Positions 32,080-42,497 of a stretch of DNA of 64,000 nucleotides are shown here, piece after piece (the first letter of the stretch is position 1; each line of letters begins with the position of its first letter). The DNA is taken from assembly GCF_009730915.1 (NCBI RefSeq), contig NW_024086628.1, positions 1-64,000 of the forward strand. Reading direction: 5' to 3'. The stretch is from Dioscorea cayenensis subsp. rotundata (taxonomy: Eukaryota; Streptophyta; Magnoliopsida; Dioscoreales; Dioscoreaceae). The notes beneath the pieces are model-generated. The model ran no database searches. It saw only the letters and a list, made by a program, of their open reading frames with translations, and had not been told where the DNA came from. Position numbers and translations under genes: made by a program.

Positions 32080-32935
32080 TTGATTCAATTTTTAATGAGG
32101 AAACTGTCAAGTTTGAGGAATGGCAGGAGGCAATGGCTGATGAAATGTGCTCAATTCAACGCAATGAGACTTGGGAAATGGTGGATCGTCCAACTGACAA
32201 AAAGGTCATTGGATTCAAGTGGGGTTTTAAGACAAAATTTCAAGCAAATGGAGAAGTTCTGAAGCTCAAGGCAAGAATTGTCGCGAAGGGTAATGCGGCA
32301 CATCAACTTGGAGTTGATGTTGAAGACGTCTTTGCACCAATTGCACGTATGGAGACAGTGCGGTTCTTGTTCACATTGGCAACTCAAAGAGGGTGGTGCC
32401 TATATCATCTTGACATAAAATCAACATTTCTCAATGGAGAAATCGCTGAAGAGGTGTTTGTAGAACAACCAGTGGGATTTGAGATAGAAAGCCAAAAAAC
32501 ACATGGTGTATAAACTCTACAAAGCATTGTATGGGTTAAAGCAGGCCCCTAGGGCTTGGTATAGTAGAATTGACAAGTTATTTTGTGATGCAGGGATTCA
32601 AAAAAAGTGTTAATGAGCACACATTCTATAAGAATACTGAAGATAATGGAAAGGTTCTCTTGGTGTGCATCTATGTTGATGACATTGTGTGTCTAAGTTC
32701 ATTAACTGATTTGATCACCAAGTTCAAGTTTGAAATGAAGGAGTTTGATATGTCTGATCTTGGTATGCTAAGTTATTTTCTTGGGATTGAAGTGTTACAA
32801 GATGAGAAAGGAGTATTTTTAACACAAAGGAAGTACACCTTAGATCTGTTGAGAAGGTTTAATATGATTAATTGTAAAGCTTCTCCAACACCAATGTGCA
32901 TGAATGAGAGATTCCAATGTGATGATGAATGATGG
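32080..32935 (+). pseudogene. Copia reverse transcriptase, broken
   Basis: Frame 32133-32513 has WEMVDRPTDKKVIGFKWGFK, then LKARIVAKGNA, then FAPIARMETVRFLFTLATQ. After a frameshift come [20 protein letters not shown] and, at 32570-32932, VLLVCIYVDDIVCLSS (YVDD) and MSDLGMLSYFLGIEV. A stop at 32930-32932 interrupts the run to RNase H. Confidence 0.88.
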
Positions 32936-32939
32936 TTCT

Positions 32940-33600
32940 ACAGACACTAATGGTCAAAAAATACAGAATTCTTATTGGTGGATTAATTTACTTAACACAC
33001 ACTCGGCCATATATCTCATTCATTGTGGGAGTTTTATCTAGGTACATGAATAAGCCAACTAAAATCCAATCTGGTGTAGCCAAGAGAGTTCTCAGATATC
33101 TCACTAGAACAATGGGATTTGGCTCAATTATACATCTACAAATGAGTACAGGTTTGTGGATTTCTCTAACAGCGATTGGGGGAGCATGATGGATGATAGG
33201 AAGAGCACCATAGGTGTTGTTTGTAGTTAGGAAATAAGCGCAATCACATGGATGTCAAAGAGGGAGGAAGTAATTGCTCTCTCTACAACTGAGGCCGAAT
33301 ATATATCAATGTTTTCAGCAGCTTGTCAATGCCTATGGCTTAGAAAAATCATGGAAGACTGTGATTTGGATACAAGAAAACCAACTATCATTTGGTGTGA
33401 TAACAAGTCAGTGATTGCCATTATGAAGAATCCTCAACACCATGGACGGACAAAGCACATAGACATCAAGTTTCACTTCATTCGAAGTATGATCAGTGAG
33501 GGGACAATAGTTGTGAAGCACTTACAGAGGAGCAACAAGCTAACATACTTACCAAGGCATTGACAATAAAGAAACATGTTTTGATGAGAAGGCTGTTACG
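32940..33600 (+). pseudogene. Copia RNase H, broken
   Basis: YRILIGGLIYLTHTRPYISF at 32959 is followed, after stops near 33187 and 33229, by MSKREEVIALSTTEAEYISM (catalytic Glu region) and WCDNKSVIAIMKNP, then TKHIDIKFHFIR. The word ANILTKAL at the end is disrupted (NKLTYLPRH). Confidence 0.88.
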
Positions 33601-33629
33601 TGTTTGTGACCTTTAGTCAAGGGGGGATT

Positions 33630-34016
33630 TGTTAGAGTTAACTGAAGCTATTGAATGAAGCATGGGCTGAAGATGTGGTGTAATGTAAGGGATGCTCAGC
33701 ATCTTGGGACCATGTTTAAGATTTACAATGGTAGTGCACGTATGAGAATTCTCTCATGCACTTAAGTATCCAGGGAATAACAGATGGATTAAGGATGTAA
33801 GGCTGTACAAGTGATGTTGTGATTGTTGTGATTGTTGTGCTTGTATTATGTAGTAGTTGCATTATGTTTTCCTTTTCTTTATCATTTTTGGATTATATTT
33901 ATGTTATGGTCTTTTGGCTAATGTTTAAAAAAAAAAAGTTATGCTGCTCTGAACTCTAAGTTTATACAGACTGTGAAAATTCATTCATTTTGACTACTAC
34001 TTCTTCTCTTCGAACA
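33630..34016 (+). repeat. Right (3') LTR of the second copia element
   Basis: Begins TGTTAGAGTTAACTGAAGC, ends CTTCGAACA, and is followed by the duplication CTATT. It has a GATTGTTGT duplication not present in the left LTR. Confidence 0.92.
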
Positions 34017-34407
34017 CTATTGTCTAAGTGTTTTAGGTAAAATTTTATATTCCTATTATTTTCATAGTGAAGATTATTTACATAGAAAAATTTTCTTATG
34101 ATTTTTCTCATTTAGATTTTTCACATTAAATTTTGGTGTCATGTGCTTGTGTTGGGCCTTAATAATTTCATTGTAAAGTAACAATTTATATGTCTTCCTC
34201 TTCTCAACACAATTTTCTTTTTTAAAAAATAGATAAATAATTAAATTTAATTTAGGTTAAATAATAAAAATTATGCTACAATAATTAAAATTATCTCATC
34301 CGCTACTTGACCTACAATGAAACCCTAATGCAACATCTCAAAGGTGGTTTGAATTCATTAGTATAATTACTATAATGACCACCGCTATATAAAGTGTTTG
34401 AAAAATC

Positions 34408-35100
34408 TAGACATGGCCACAGTTCAAGGACCAATAGTTCTGGTTCCTGAACTAGAACCGAACTGGCTAGGTAAGGTTAGGTTTGGGTTCGGTTCCGATT
34501 TCAGTGGTTCGATTCCATGGTTCCGGTTTGATGTTCATACAGTTCAAATTGAATTTTAATTTCTTGTTAAAGTAAATAATCCAATATTTTAAATTAGAAT
34601 AAACACAAAAAAATACAAAAAATAATTTAATACAATATTTTATAAAAAAAAAGTATTAATTAAAAACAATATTTTGTAATAAAAGTACAATAGGAGAAGA
34701 AATAAAAAAATAAAGTGCTTGAACTTAATTATTTGAAGTTGCATAATGCATATGTAATTTGGTTTAACTGGTCAAACCTAATCAATTGCTAATGGCTCAT
34801 ATCACAACCAATTGAACCTAGAACCCTAGCCATATGGCCTATATCTATATGGCCCTATATCACAAATAAGTCTGTCCAAGTCTAACCAAAATTACTGAAT
34901 AAGTGAATAACCAACATGTAATATTGTAACTTGGTTGAACCATTGATTGAACCGCCTATTCAACTGCCGGTTCAACGGTTTTCAAATTCTGAAACTGTAA
35001 CCAAATTTTATATGAATGTTCAGGTTCCAGTTTTAGGACAATTACGGTTCTGCCGGTTCCAGCCCGGTTCCACGGTTTTCATTCAAAATGACCACGTCTA
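34408..35100. mobile_element. Small hAT-type non-autonomous element
   Basis: The ends TAGACATGGCCA and TGACCACGTCTA are inverted (TAGAC(A/G)TGG(C/T)CA). Perfect 8-bp duplications GAAAAATC lie at 34400-34407 and 35101-35108. Both arms are crowded with GGTTCC/CCGGTT words (CGGTTCCGATT, GTTCCGGTTTG, TGCCGGTTCCAGCCC), the kind of subterminal motif array hAT transposases bind. No coding sequence. Confidence 0.88.
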
Positions 35101-35108
35101 GAAAAATC

Positions 35109-35657
35109 TAAGATCCAAATCTTACATGAGCTTTATCCATATTTTTTTTTCTAAAAATTTAATTTTGACTTTTTACAATAATTTGCACTAGACATAGGTG
35201 ATTAAGGCTTGTGCCTAAGACCCCATGATTTCTTGGGGATCACAATTTATGATTTTTTCCCAATAACAATAAGCCAAAACACGGCTAGTTTTTATAGGTT
35301 TTTTTATTATACTTAAAGTTTTTTATTTATGATTATTTTATTTATAAAATTATATTAGTAAATATTTTGACAGTTTTTTTAATTTAAAACTCATCTTATT
35401 TGATAGATTTATAAATAATATTAAATACCATAAATTATATCATATCATCCCGTTGTTGCCCATAAATTTTTGAGGCTATATTGTTTAATTGATTTATATA
35501 ATAATATCAAATTACTATCTTATCCGATCACCACGTTTGTGACCATAATTTCTATTATCTAAATTTATTATTTAATAAAAATAATTTTATTTATGACCCC
35601 ATTTTATTATTATTTAATAAAAATAATAATTTTATCCGATCACCCTATTTTTTAAAT
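35109..35657. other. AT-rich spacer between two elements
   Basis: No gene or clear repeat boundary is seen. The last nine bases (TTTTTAAAT) are the likely MULE target duplication. Confidence 0.45.
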
Positions 35658-36042
35658 GAGTAATGCTATATAGCACTATATAGTCACACGAATTGGGCAC
35701 ACTACTCACATGGCCCACTTCATCTCTCTCCTACTCAGCATTTCATTTTAATGTTAATGTTATAGAAGAAAGAGTAACTACTTATTGGCCCACTTCATCT
35801 CTCTTCTACTCAGCCCTAATTCCTCTTCTTCTCTGTTTCATCACCACGCTCCTCCACCATCGAACCCGTTGCCGATCACCCGCCCGTCACCACGGTCCTC
35901 ATCTTCGCACCATCGTCGGACCCGTCGCCGGTCACCCACCCGATCACCACGATCCTCATCTTCACCATATCATCGAAACTCGTCACCAGTCACCTACCCG
36001 TCACCCGCTCGTCACCCACAAGCCTGCAGACCTTCTTTTTCT
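35658..36042 (+). repeat. Left terminal inverted repeat of the MULE
   Basis: Matches the reverse complement of 41467-41845. The inner half contains two to three imperfect copies of a 55-60-base unit (CCGTCACC...GGTCCTCATCTTC...CATCGTCGGACCCG). The open frames across it are by-products of this C-rich repeat. Confidence 0.9.
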
Positions 36043-37200
36043 TCGAAGAAGGAAACGATCTTCATCTTCTTCTTTGATGATTCTAGGGTTTGTAGTTGTC
36101 ATCTTGGTTTTCGATTTGGATCTTGATTCTTGGATTACTCTCATGCTGGTTCTCTTGAATCTCTTAAGGTGTTGTAGGGTTTAAGATATTACTTCTTCGA
36201 TTTGGATCTTGATTCTTGGATTCCTTTCATGCATTTGTTGTTGTTTTTGGATGATTAATATGTGTCATATTCTACTTGGTGATACAATTAACTAGAGTCA
36301 CAGAATCTTGCAAATTGTGAACAAATTAGTGACATGTTTTTATGAAATGGTTTATTTCTGAGAATATGGAAATCAAATCTTGAACCTAAGCAACATGATC
36401 AAAGCTGGATTAGAGTTTCAAGTAATAGAAACCTAAGGAACTTGACCTAGGCTGGATTGAAGTTTCAAAGTGATAGTGTCATCCATGCCTATGCAAAAGC
36501 AACTTGTAAATCAGATCTGTGTCCTTTAGGGTGCTTGAAACCCAATGGAATGTTGATGGAGATCAACAATAATTTAGTTTTTTTTGTTTTTGCATTAATG
36601 ATCTTGAAATGTTGTGTGCACATCAAGTCCTTTCATTCTTGGTATCTATTTGTTGGTGGTTTTGTTAGGTGGGTGGTGGTGATCTTCCTGATGACACTGT
36701 GTTGACTTGTTCTCACGGCTTAGAAAGGTGGGCTTATTACATTCTTTGTCTGGCTTCCTATCCGTCATTAGGTCCTCACATTATGTGTAAGAATGTGATT
36801 TCATTTTCCATGTTTCTACTTTCTGGAGTTGATGAGACTCCTCTAACTTGTGCCACTTTCTGTCTTTATTTGTTGCCATGTTTCTAAGTTGTGATGCATT
36901 TGCATCAACATTAAAGGGCTCTCCAAACAGTGTTACAGTTGCGAGAACCCGAATTGAAGGAGGTGCAAAGGCTGTTTGGACTAGTGGAAGCCTGGTGCTT
37001 CAAAGTATACGAGCCATCTATGCTCGCTAAAGCATCTTCTTCTGGTTCGAAGTTGGGGAAATGATTGTTGCCTAATGATAGCCCTTGTGTATGTAATGTT
37101 GTACTTTGAGTTCCTCATCATCTGATTTGTATGTCATTTAAGCATTAGTGCTTTTCCAATTGAATCAACTTCGACAAACGAATATATTTGCTTGTTTGAA
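36043..37200 (+). other. Left interior of the MULE with a possible second gene
   Basis: Plus-strand sequence following the TIR includes short open segments. The last, 36848-37030, ends in SPNSVTVARTRIEGGAKAVW and SGSLVLQSIRAIYAR, followed by TAA and an AT-rich 3' flank with polyadenylation-like words. It might be the terminal exon of a transcript driven by the left TIR, as some MULEs carry a second gene opposite the transposase. I do not recognise the protein. Confidence 0.35.
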
Positions 37201-38660
37201 GCTGTCTCATTTGACTTTCAGTGCTTTATTGTGCATTCATAGTGAAAATTGATTTAACTTATTATATTTTCTAATACCATGATCTCATGTATATGCTCTG
37301 TCAACTGATGTTATTTGATAAAACAAGGCAGGGAAATTGGATGATAAAGACTCATCACAAGTAATTTCAAAGGGATATTTTGTAATACGAAATTTCTTTG
37401 ATGCGGCGGAGTTGATATGCTATTATAAATAAGTTGCTCCAAGAAGAATTAAATAAAAGGTGTTGTAAATATCGAAAAGCATAAGCAAACTGAGATAATT
37501 TTACCATAGTATATACCCCTCCATCAACAAGAACCACAGGGGTGACATTCATAATGTCTCAAAGGATTCAACCCCTCAATCCTCAACAAGAAAAATCTCA
37601 ATTTTCCAATCCTGTACTAATAGAAAACACAATTAGATTAGCAGTACATATAAAATCCCAATCTTGAATACATTTCCAAGGTCAAAAACCTTAATCATCC
37701 ACCAAGAACTAAGAAAAAACAAACAAAACATAGAAACCCCAATAGACCTAAAAATGAGACAAAATAAAAATCCAATTTCAAGAACATCAAGAATTCACCA
37801 ATAATTCCTGCCCTATATTAATCCATTTCCCCGTTAAATAAGGCTTTCATTACATTGCTAGCTGACCATGTTCATTCACATTTTCACAGAATTGAAGGAA
37901 AGATCACTGCAAACTCAACATGACTGAATGCATATTACCACCATCAAAACATAAATATGCATTATAACAACAACCTTTAAGTTAACAAAACCACACATCA
38001 CCCACATAAAAATCATCTATTAAGCTTCACAAAAACATACAAAAACTACATAAAAGTCATCCATTAAGTTTGACAAAACCATACAACACCTACGTAGAAC
38101 TCATCCATTAAACATAGAACACATTGTTGAGCTCTGGTCACCTTAGGTCTGTATTCCCCTGTTGATAAATTTAAAAGAATTAGACAGTCAACTTGATTAA
38201 GAAAATTTATGTCATAGTTAAATAAATCAATAGAAAGGAATAATTGGAATACCATAAAGAAGACATTGGATTCTTGTGTGAATGACTGAATGCCCGAATT
38301 TAGCGAAATGAAGCTATTGAAAGTTGAAAGAGAGTTTGAATTTACCTAAAAGGGAAAAGTATACTCCAATATGTTTAAAAAAAAACTATAGAACACAATT
38401 TCCAAATATAAATTTCAAATATCTAGTCATTACCATGCTTTCCTGTGTGCAAATTTCGGCTTGTTTGTCATGTTGAGTTTGAGTATTTTCCTTTGATTGA
38501 GCTTTTTGAAAGAATTAATAGTAATGTTAAGGAAAACAATAATTGTGATATTAAGAAAAATTTTTATAGGATATAACTACCTTTTTTTCTTATTTCTAAT
38601 GATCATTTCTTCTACTTTAGACTTCTTTCTCTTTGATGGCGGTCAGCCTTTGCTCCGTAC
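37201..38660. other. Non-coding interior of the MULE
   Basis: AT-rich sequence between the two converging coding regions. AACATAAA/CATCCATTAAG words repeat loosely at 37980-38110. No gene is seen. Confidence 0.5.
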
Positions 38661-38669
38661 TTTTAGAGG

Positions 38670-40804
38670 ACTTCAAAATTTTACACTTGAACTTGTGCTT
38701 CGGCGTTGCTCATTATCTTCTTCTAAAGACATTGCATATAGAACTTCATTAGAATGACTCTCATAATAATGTGCATTGTCCATCAACTTTTCTATTGCTT
38801 CATCCAAGTATTTCATCAGAAAATTATATCTCTCCACAAAGGTGGCCCCAATTTCAACAGCTTTAGAAAAATGAGAACTCATCTATTGTATCGCACATTT
38901 TCCTCACTAGTTCGCGGGTTATCATAGCAATTCACTAGTTCACGGGATTTCTTTCACATTCTTCTCAATCAAAACCTTGCAAATGTGTCTGCAAAGAATT
39001 CCTCTAAACTCAAATAAATTACATGAGCATTTAATATCAAGTTTTGTTTCATTGTGATACACATTGAATAGCACTTGCCTTCTGACTTTGCCTTCTTTTC
39101 CCCTGAAAATATCTGTCACTTGGAATGTACATATTTGCCCTATCTGATCTGATAAGTGTAAGATTACAATACAACATTCCCCGTAACTCATCTTGAAACA
39201 ACTTAAAGATTTCATTTGTATAGACTTCTTGTAGTTGCTTCTCAAAATAACAATCAGTTAGCATTGGAAAACTTGACTTCAAAGATGCAAAATCAGCCTT
39301 TGTTTATTTTTCAATGTTACTTTTCAACGCATTATCATATTGCTCCACAAATTGTTTCAATGACATTGTTGGACTAACATATCCCATCAAAAAAAGCATT
39401 GATGCTTTCACTTCTTTGAGTTATGGACATCCCCGCCCAAAAATGCCTCTCACATATACAGGAGCCCATCTATGCCGAATTTTATATAAATAATTCATCC
39501 ATTCATTTTTTTCAACATTATAGTCCTTTACCATCATCAACCAAATGTCTTCAAATTTTTTAATATCAACTGCTTCGTAAATGATACTTTTTAAAATTTT
39601 CTTTATTGCTTTACATTCAGTCAGTCCACCAAGCTTCTTGGGAACCTTCTTCATAATGTGTCAAAGATATAGATGATGATGAGAATTTGGAATAACCACT
39701 CTAATTGCTCCTTGGATGGTCATGTATTGATCTGTAATGATGGCTTTGGGGGCTTTACCTGACAGGCATTCTAGCCAAGTTTTGAACAACCATATGTAAG
39801 TTTCAGTATCTTCTTTTGATAATAAACCGCATCCAAACAAGATCGTTTGCCCGTGGTGATTCACACCAACAAATGGAGCAAAAGGCATATCATACTTATT
39901 CGTTAAGTATGTCGTGTCGAAGGAGATAACATCACCGAAGGCTTCATAAGCAGCTCTGGAACTTGCATCTACCCAAAACACGTTTTCTCAAGCGACCTTC
40001 CTCATCCATATCAATGAGATGAAAAAAATTAGAATTTCTCTGTTGCATGCGCAAGAAATAATTTGCAAGTGCATCAACATCCCCAACTCTTAGTTTGAAC
40101 TACCTTGCTTTTGCAATGTAGTTCCGACAGTCCTTCTCGGTTTGTGTCAGATTTTCATATCCCCCACTTTCAACAGCTAAAGAATGAAAATTTTGCTTAA
40201 ATTTATGCATGCTTGATCATTTACTTCAAACCTTCTCCTCACATTTGCATCTATTTTTCTTATTGTACTTTTGGAAACGAGATTTATGTGGACTCAGTGC
40301 ATGATTATACTCCAAAATGACACTAGAAATAGTAAAGCATCCATCATTGCCAACAATCACATTAATCTTGGCTTGACAATTTGTTTTGGTGGATAACCTT
40401 GGATTGAAAGAATTTTTTGCTGTTGATATCCTTTTCCCACTTTTTACACATGCAAGTGTATAGTATTTCAACTTTCCATCATCACCTGACCTTGTACAAT
40501 TTTTTGTAATACCAAACCCTTCTTGCCGAGCATACTCAATATAGAAGTTGTAAACTTCTTGTTCGGAATTAAGTACCATACCGGTTGTTGGCACAATCTT
40601 CTTAGGCAATGAATCCTCTAGTTGTGTTAATTGCTCTTTCTCTTTGTTCAATGTTTCTACACCAAAAGATCCAGCCATGGTTACGTTCATGGCCCGTTCA
40701 GAATAACCAATGTCTAAATCTTCCATATTTTCCTTGTTGGAATCTATAATGATAGATAAATACAAGTGAGTGCAAACACAACTTTCACGCACAAAATTCA
40801 GCAA
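38670..40804 (-). pseudogene. FAR1/FHY3-type MULE transposase, decayed
   Basis: Read leftward from 40804. An acidic N-terminus is followed by the FAR1 DNA-binding region (VYNFYIEYARQEGFGITKN, 40560-40500). Next is a broken linker (NYFLRMQQRNSNFF, ~40050) and the DDE transposase core (DVISFDTTYLTNKYDMPFAP, 39930; AIITDQYMTIQGAI, 39740). Then come HIMKKVPKKLGG (39660) and a long helical part (39654-39060). The SWIM zinc finger CSCNLFEFRGILCRHIC sits at about 39030-38980, with a tail to 38673. Stops or shifts near 40230, 40105, 39990, 39660, 39420, 39300 and 39060 break it. The region where the HRWCLWH word belongs reads SHHHLYL and a stop. FAR1 and FHY3 are light-signalling regulators that descend from such transposases; this copy sits between TIRs, so it is the transposon form. 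Confidence 0.9.
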
Positions 40805-41466
40805 TGGTAATGATCATTGAGGCAAAACATTACAATTAAGTGTTTGCTTAAAAAAAGTAAATAAAATTACAATGAAATGAAAATCATAGCGAAGCATTGA
40901 ATGGCTGGCAGGCTAGCCTAAAATTCAGCTAAATTTACGTTGCTTTCTTTCCAGTCTATATAGCTTCAATTGAGGGAAAGATGTAGGCATTGAATGGTAA
41001 TGTGACTATTCCCACAAAGATGCATATATTGTTCACTTTTGGAAAAAGTATCCAGTTAATAAATATGATGATGACTTCCCTTTGTCATCAATTTAATGAT
41101 CTTGTATCGTGTCCTTTACTTTTCAATTAATTTTGGTTGTTAGTTTTCATTAAGAATGGGAAAGAGTTTCTAAGAGCTTCTTTCAAAGATCAACATTAAT
41201 AATCACTCACTCAGCATGTAATTTACTACTAACTATATATAATGCATGCTAAGAATAATAGCTCTTTGATTTTTTTACTGTTTTCTGAGCACATGCTCAA
41301 CAAAAAGTTCAGTGAGACCAAGACTCTTCACATCCTTAATTCATGGTTCCTACAAAGTTTTGCATGATAAATAAAGGAAACAAGCACATGCTTTTGGTTC
41401 ATAAAACTCAAGAAACCAAATTTCAAACATCATTCACACATATCAAATCTCAAACCTGATATGTGT
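40805..41466. other. Right interior of the MULE, 5' side of the transposase
   Basis: No further coding sequence. It would hold the transposase leader and promoter, with the TIR beyond. An intron-like end is possible but no splice sites can be defended. Confidence 0.4.
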
Positions 41467-41845
41467 GAAAAAGAAGGTCTGCAGGCTTATGGGTGACGGG
41501 CGGGTGACCGGCGACCGACGACGAGTTCGATGATACGACGAAGATGAGGATTGTGGTGATGGGTGGGTGACCGGCGATGGGTCCGACGATGGTGCGAAGA
41601 TGAGGACCGTGGTGACGGGCGGGTGACCAACGACAGGTTCGATGATGGAGGAGCGTGATGATGAAGCAGAGAAGAAGAGGAATTAGGGCTGAGTAGAAGA
41701 GAAGATGAAGTAGGCCAGTAAGTAGTTACTCTTTCTTCTATAACATTAACATTAAAATAAAATGCTGAGTAGGAGAGAGATGAAGTGGGCCATGTGAATA
41801 GTGTGCCCAATTCGTGTGACTATGTAGTGCTATATAACATTACTT
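41467..41845 (-). repeat. Right terminal inverted repeat of the MULE
   Basis: Inverted copy of the left TIR with scattered changes and a shorter internal repeat array. Confidence 0.9.
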
Positions 41846-41854
41846 TTTTTAAAA

Positions 41855-42490
41855 TTGCAACTTGATATTCTTAATAAACACCTTTGTATATATATATATA
41901 TATATAAGTTTTATTTCATCCATCACCTAGATTTGTTCTCTCATTTTTTTTAATTTTTTAAAATTTATTTCACTATTACAAAAAATAATGAATAAATTAT
42001 AAATTATTTTAGTGATAATTATTTATTAGTCCTTGCAACTTTTCAAATATTCCCTGTAGTCCCTCTGATATTTCAATTTCTTTTGCAGTCTTTTCTTTTT
42101 CAGTTTACTTATTTTTCATTCCCTGCATTAGTTTATTTTATTTAAAAATCCAATTTTGACCCGCTTACAAAATATATTTTTTTCGTTTATTAATTATATT
42201 TTTTATTTAACATTGTGTGTTTGTATGTAACTACAACGTTTTAGTTTAATATTTGTTGTTGATATTTAAAATTTCTGATGGTATTTCTGACAAAAAATAT
42301 TAAAAAATAGGCTATCATATGATGTCAGAAAAAAAAAAAGATTTTTTTGAGAATGTGAAATGATCCATGAATTTTTTTATAAAGTGACAAAATTAGAGAG
42401 ATGGATTTTTTTATTAAGTGACAAAATTAGAGAGATGATATAAACAATTTCTCATTATTTTATCAAGAACACCATAAAACAGTAGTCAGC
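41855..42490. other. AT-rich upstream region of the histone deacetylase gene
   Basis: Contains a (TA)n run at 41886-41906 and, at 42355-42440, a direct repeat of a GTGACAAAATTAGAGAGATG word. No clear TATA box could be tied to the gene start. Confidence 0.4.
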
Positions 42491-42497
42491 CTTCTAC

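Larger units (their letters stand above)
29189..34016 (+). mobile_element. Ty1/copia retrotransposon, decayed, with nested solo LTR
   Basis: LTRs of 366 and 387 bases (29189-29554, 33630-34016) are about 85-90% alike by eye and are flanked by perfect CTATT duplications (29184-29188, 34017-34021). Primer site TGGTATCAGAG starts at 29556 and a polypurine tract AAGGGGGGATT ends at 33629. Gag, integrase, RT and RNase H follow in copia order, resembling Tnt1-type elements. Many stops and frameshifts and diverged LTRs show it is older than the copia element at 15139. Confidence 0.94.
35658..41845 (-). mobile_element. Mutator-like element (FAR1-clade MULE) with long TIRs
   Basis: A 6.2-kb element is bounded by inverted repeats of about 380 bases, GAGTAATGCTATATAGCACT at the left and its near-complement at the right. 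A 9-bp duplication with one mismatch (TTTTTAAAT / TTTTTAAAA) flanks it; because this is AT-only the exact end is uncertain by a few bases. Long TIRs and 9-bp duplications are MULE features. The interior carries a minus-strand FAR1/FHY3-type transposase, much mutated, and a left-side region of uncertain coding value. Confidence 0.9.

Noticed and set aside
35693-36184. 163-residue and 113-residue frames in the left MULE terminal repeat
   Set aside because: They run through the C-rich internal repeats of the TIR and have an inverted copy at 41487-41810; no domain.
38670-40804. A functional FAR1/FHY3 light-signalling gene
   Set aside because: The domains fit but stops and frameshifts occur every few hundred bases, and the locus is flanked by MULE terminal repeats.
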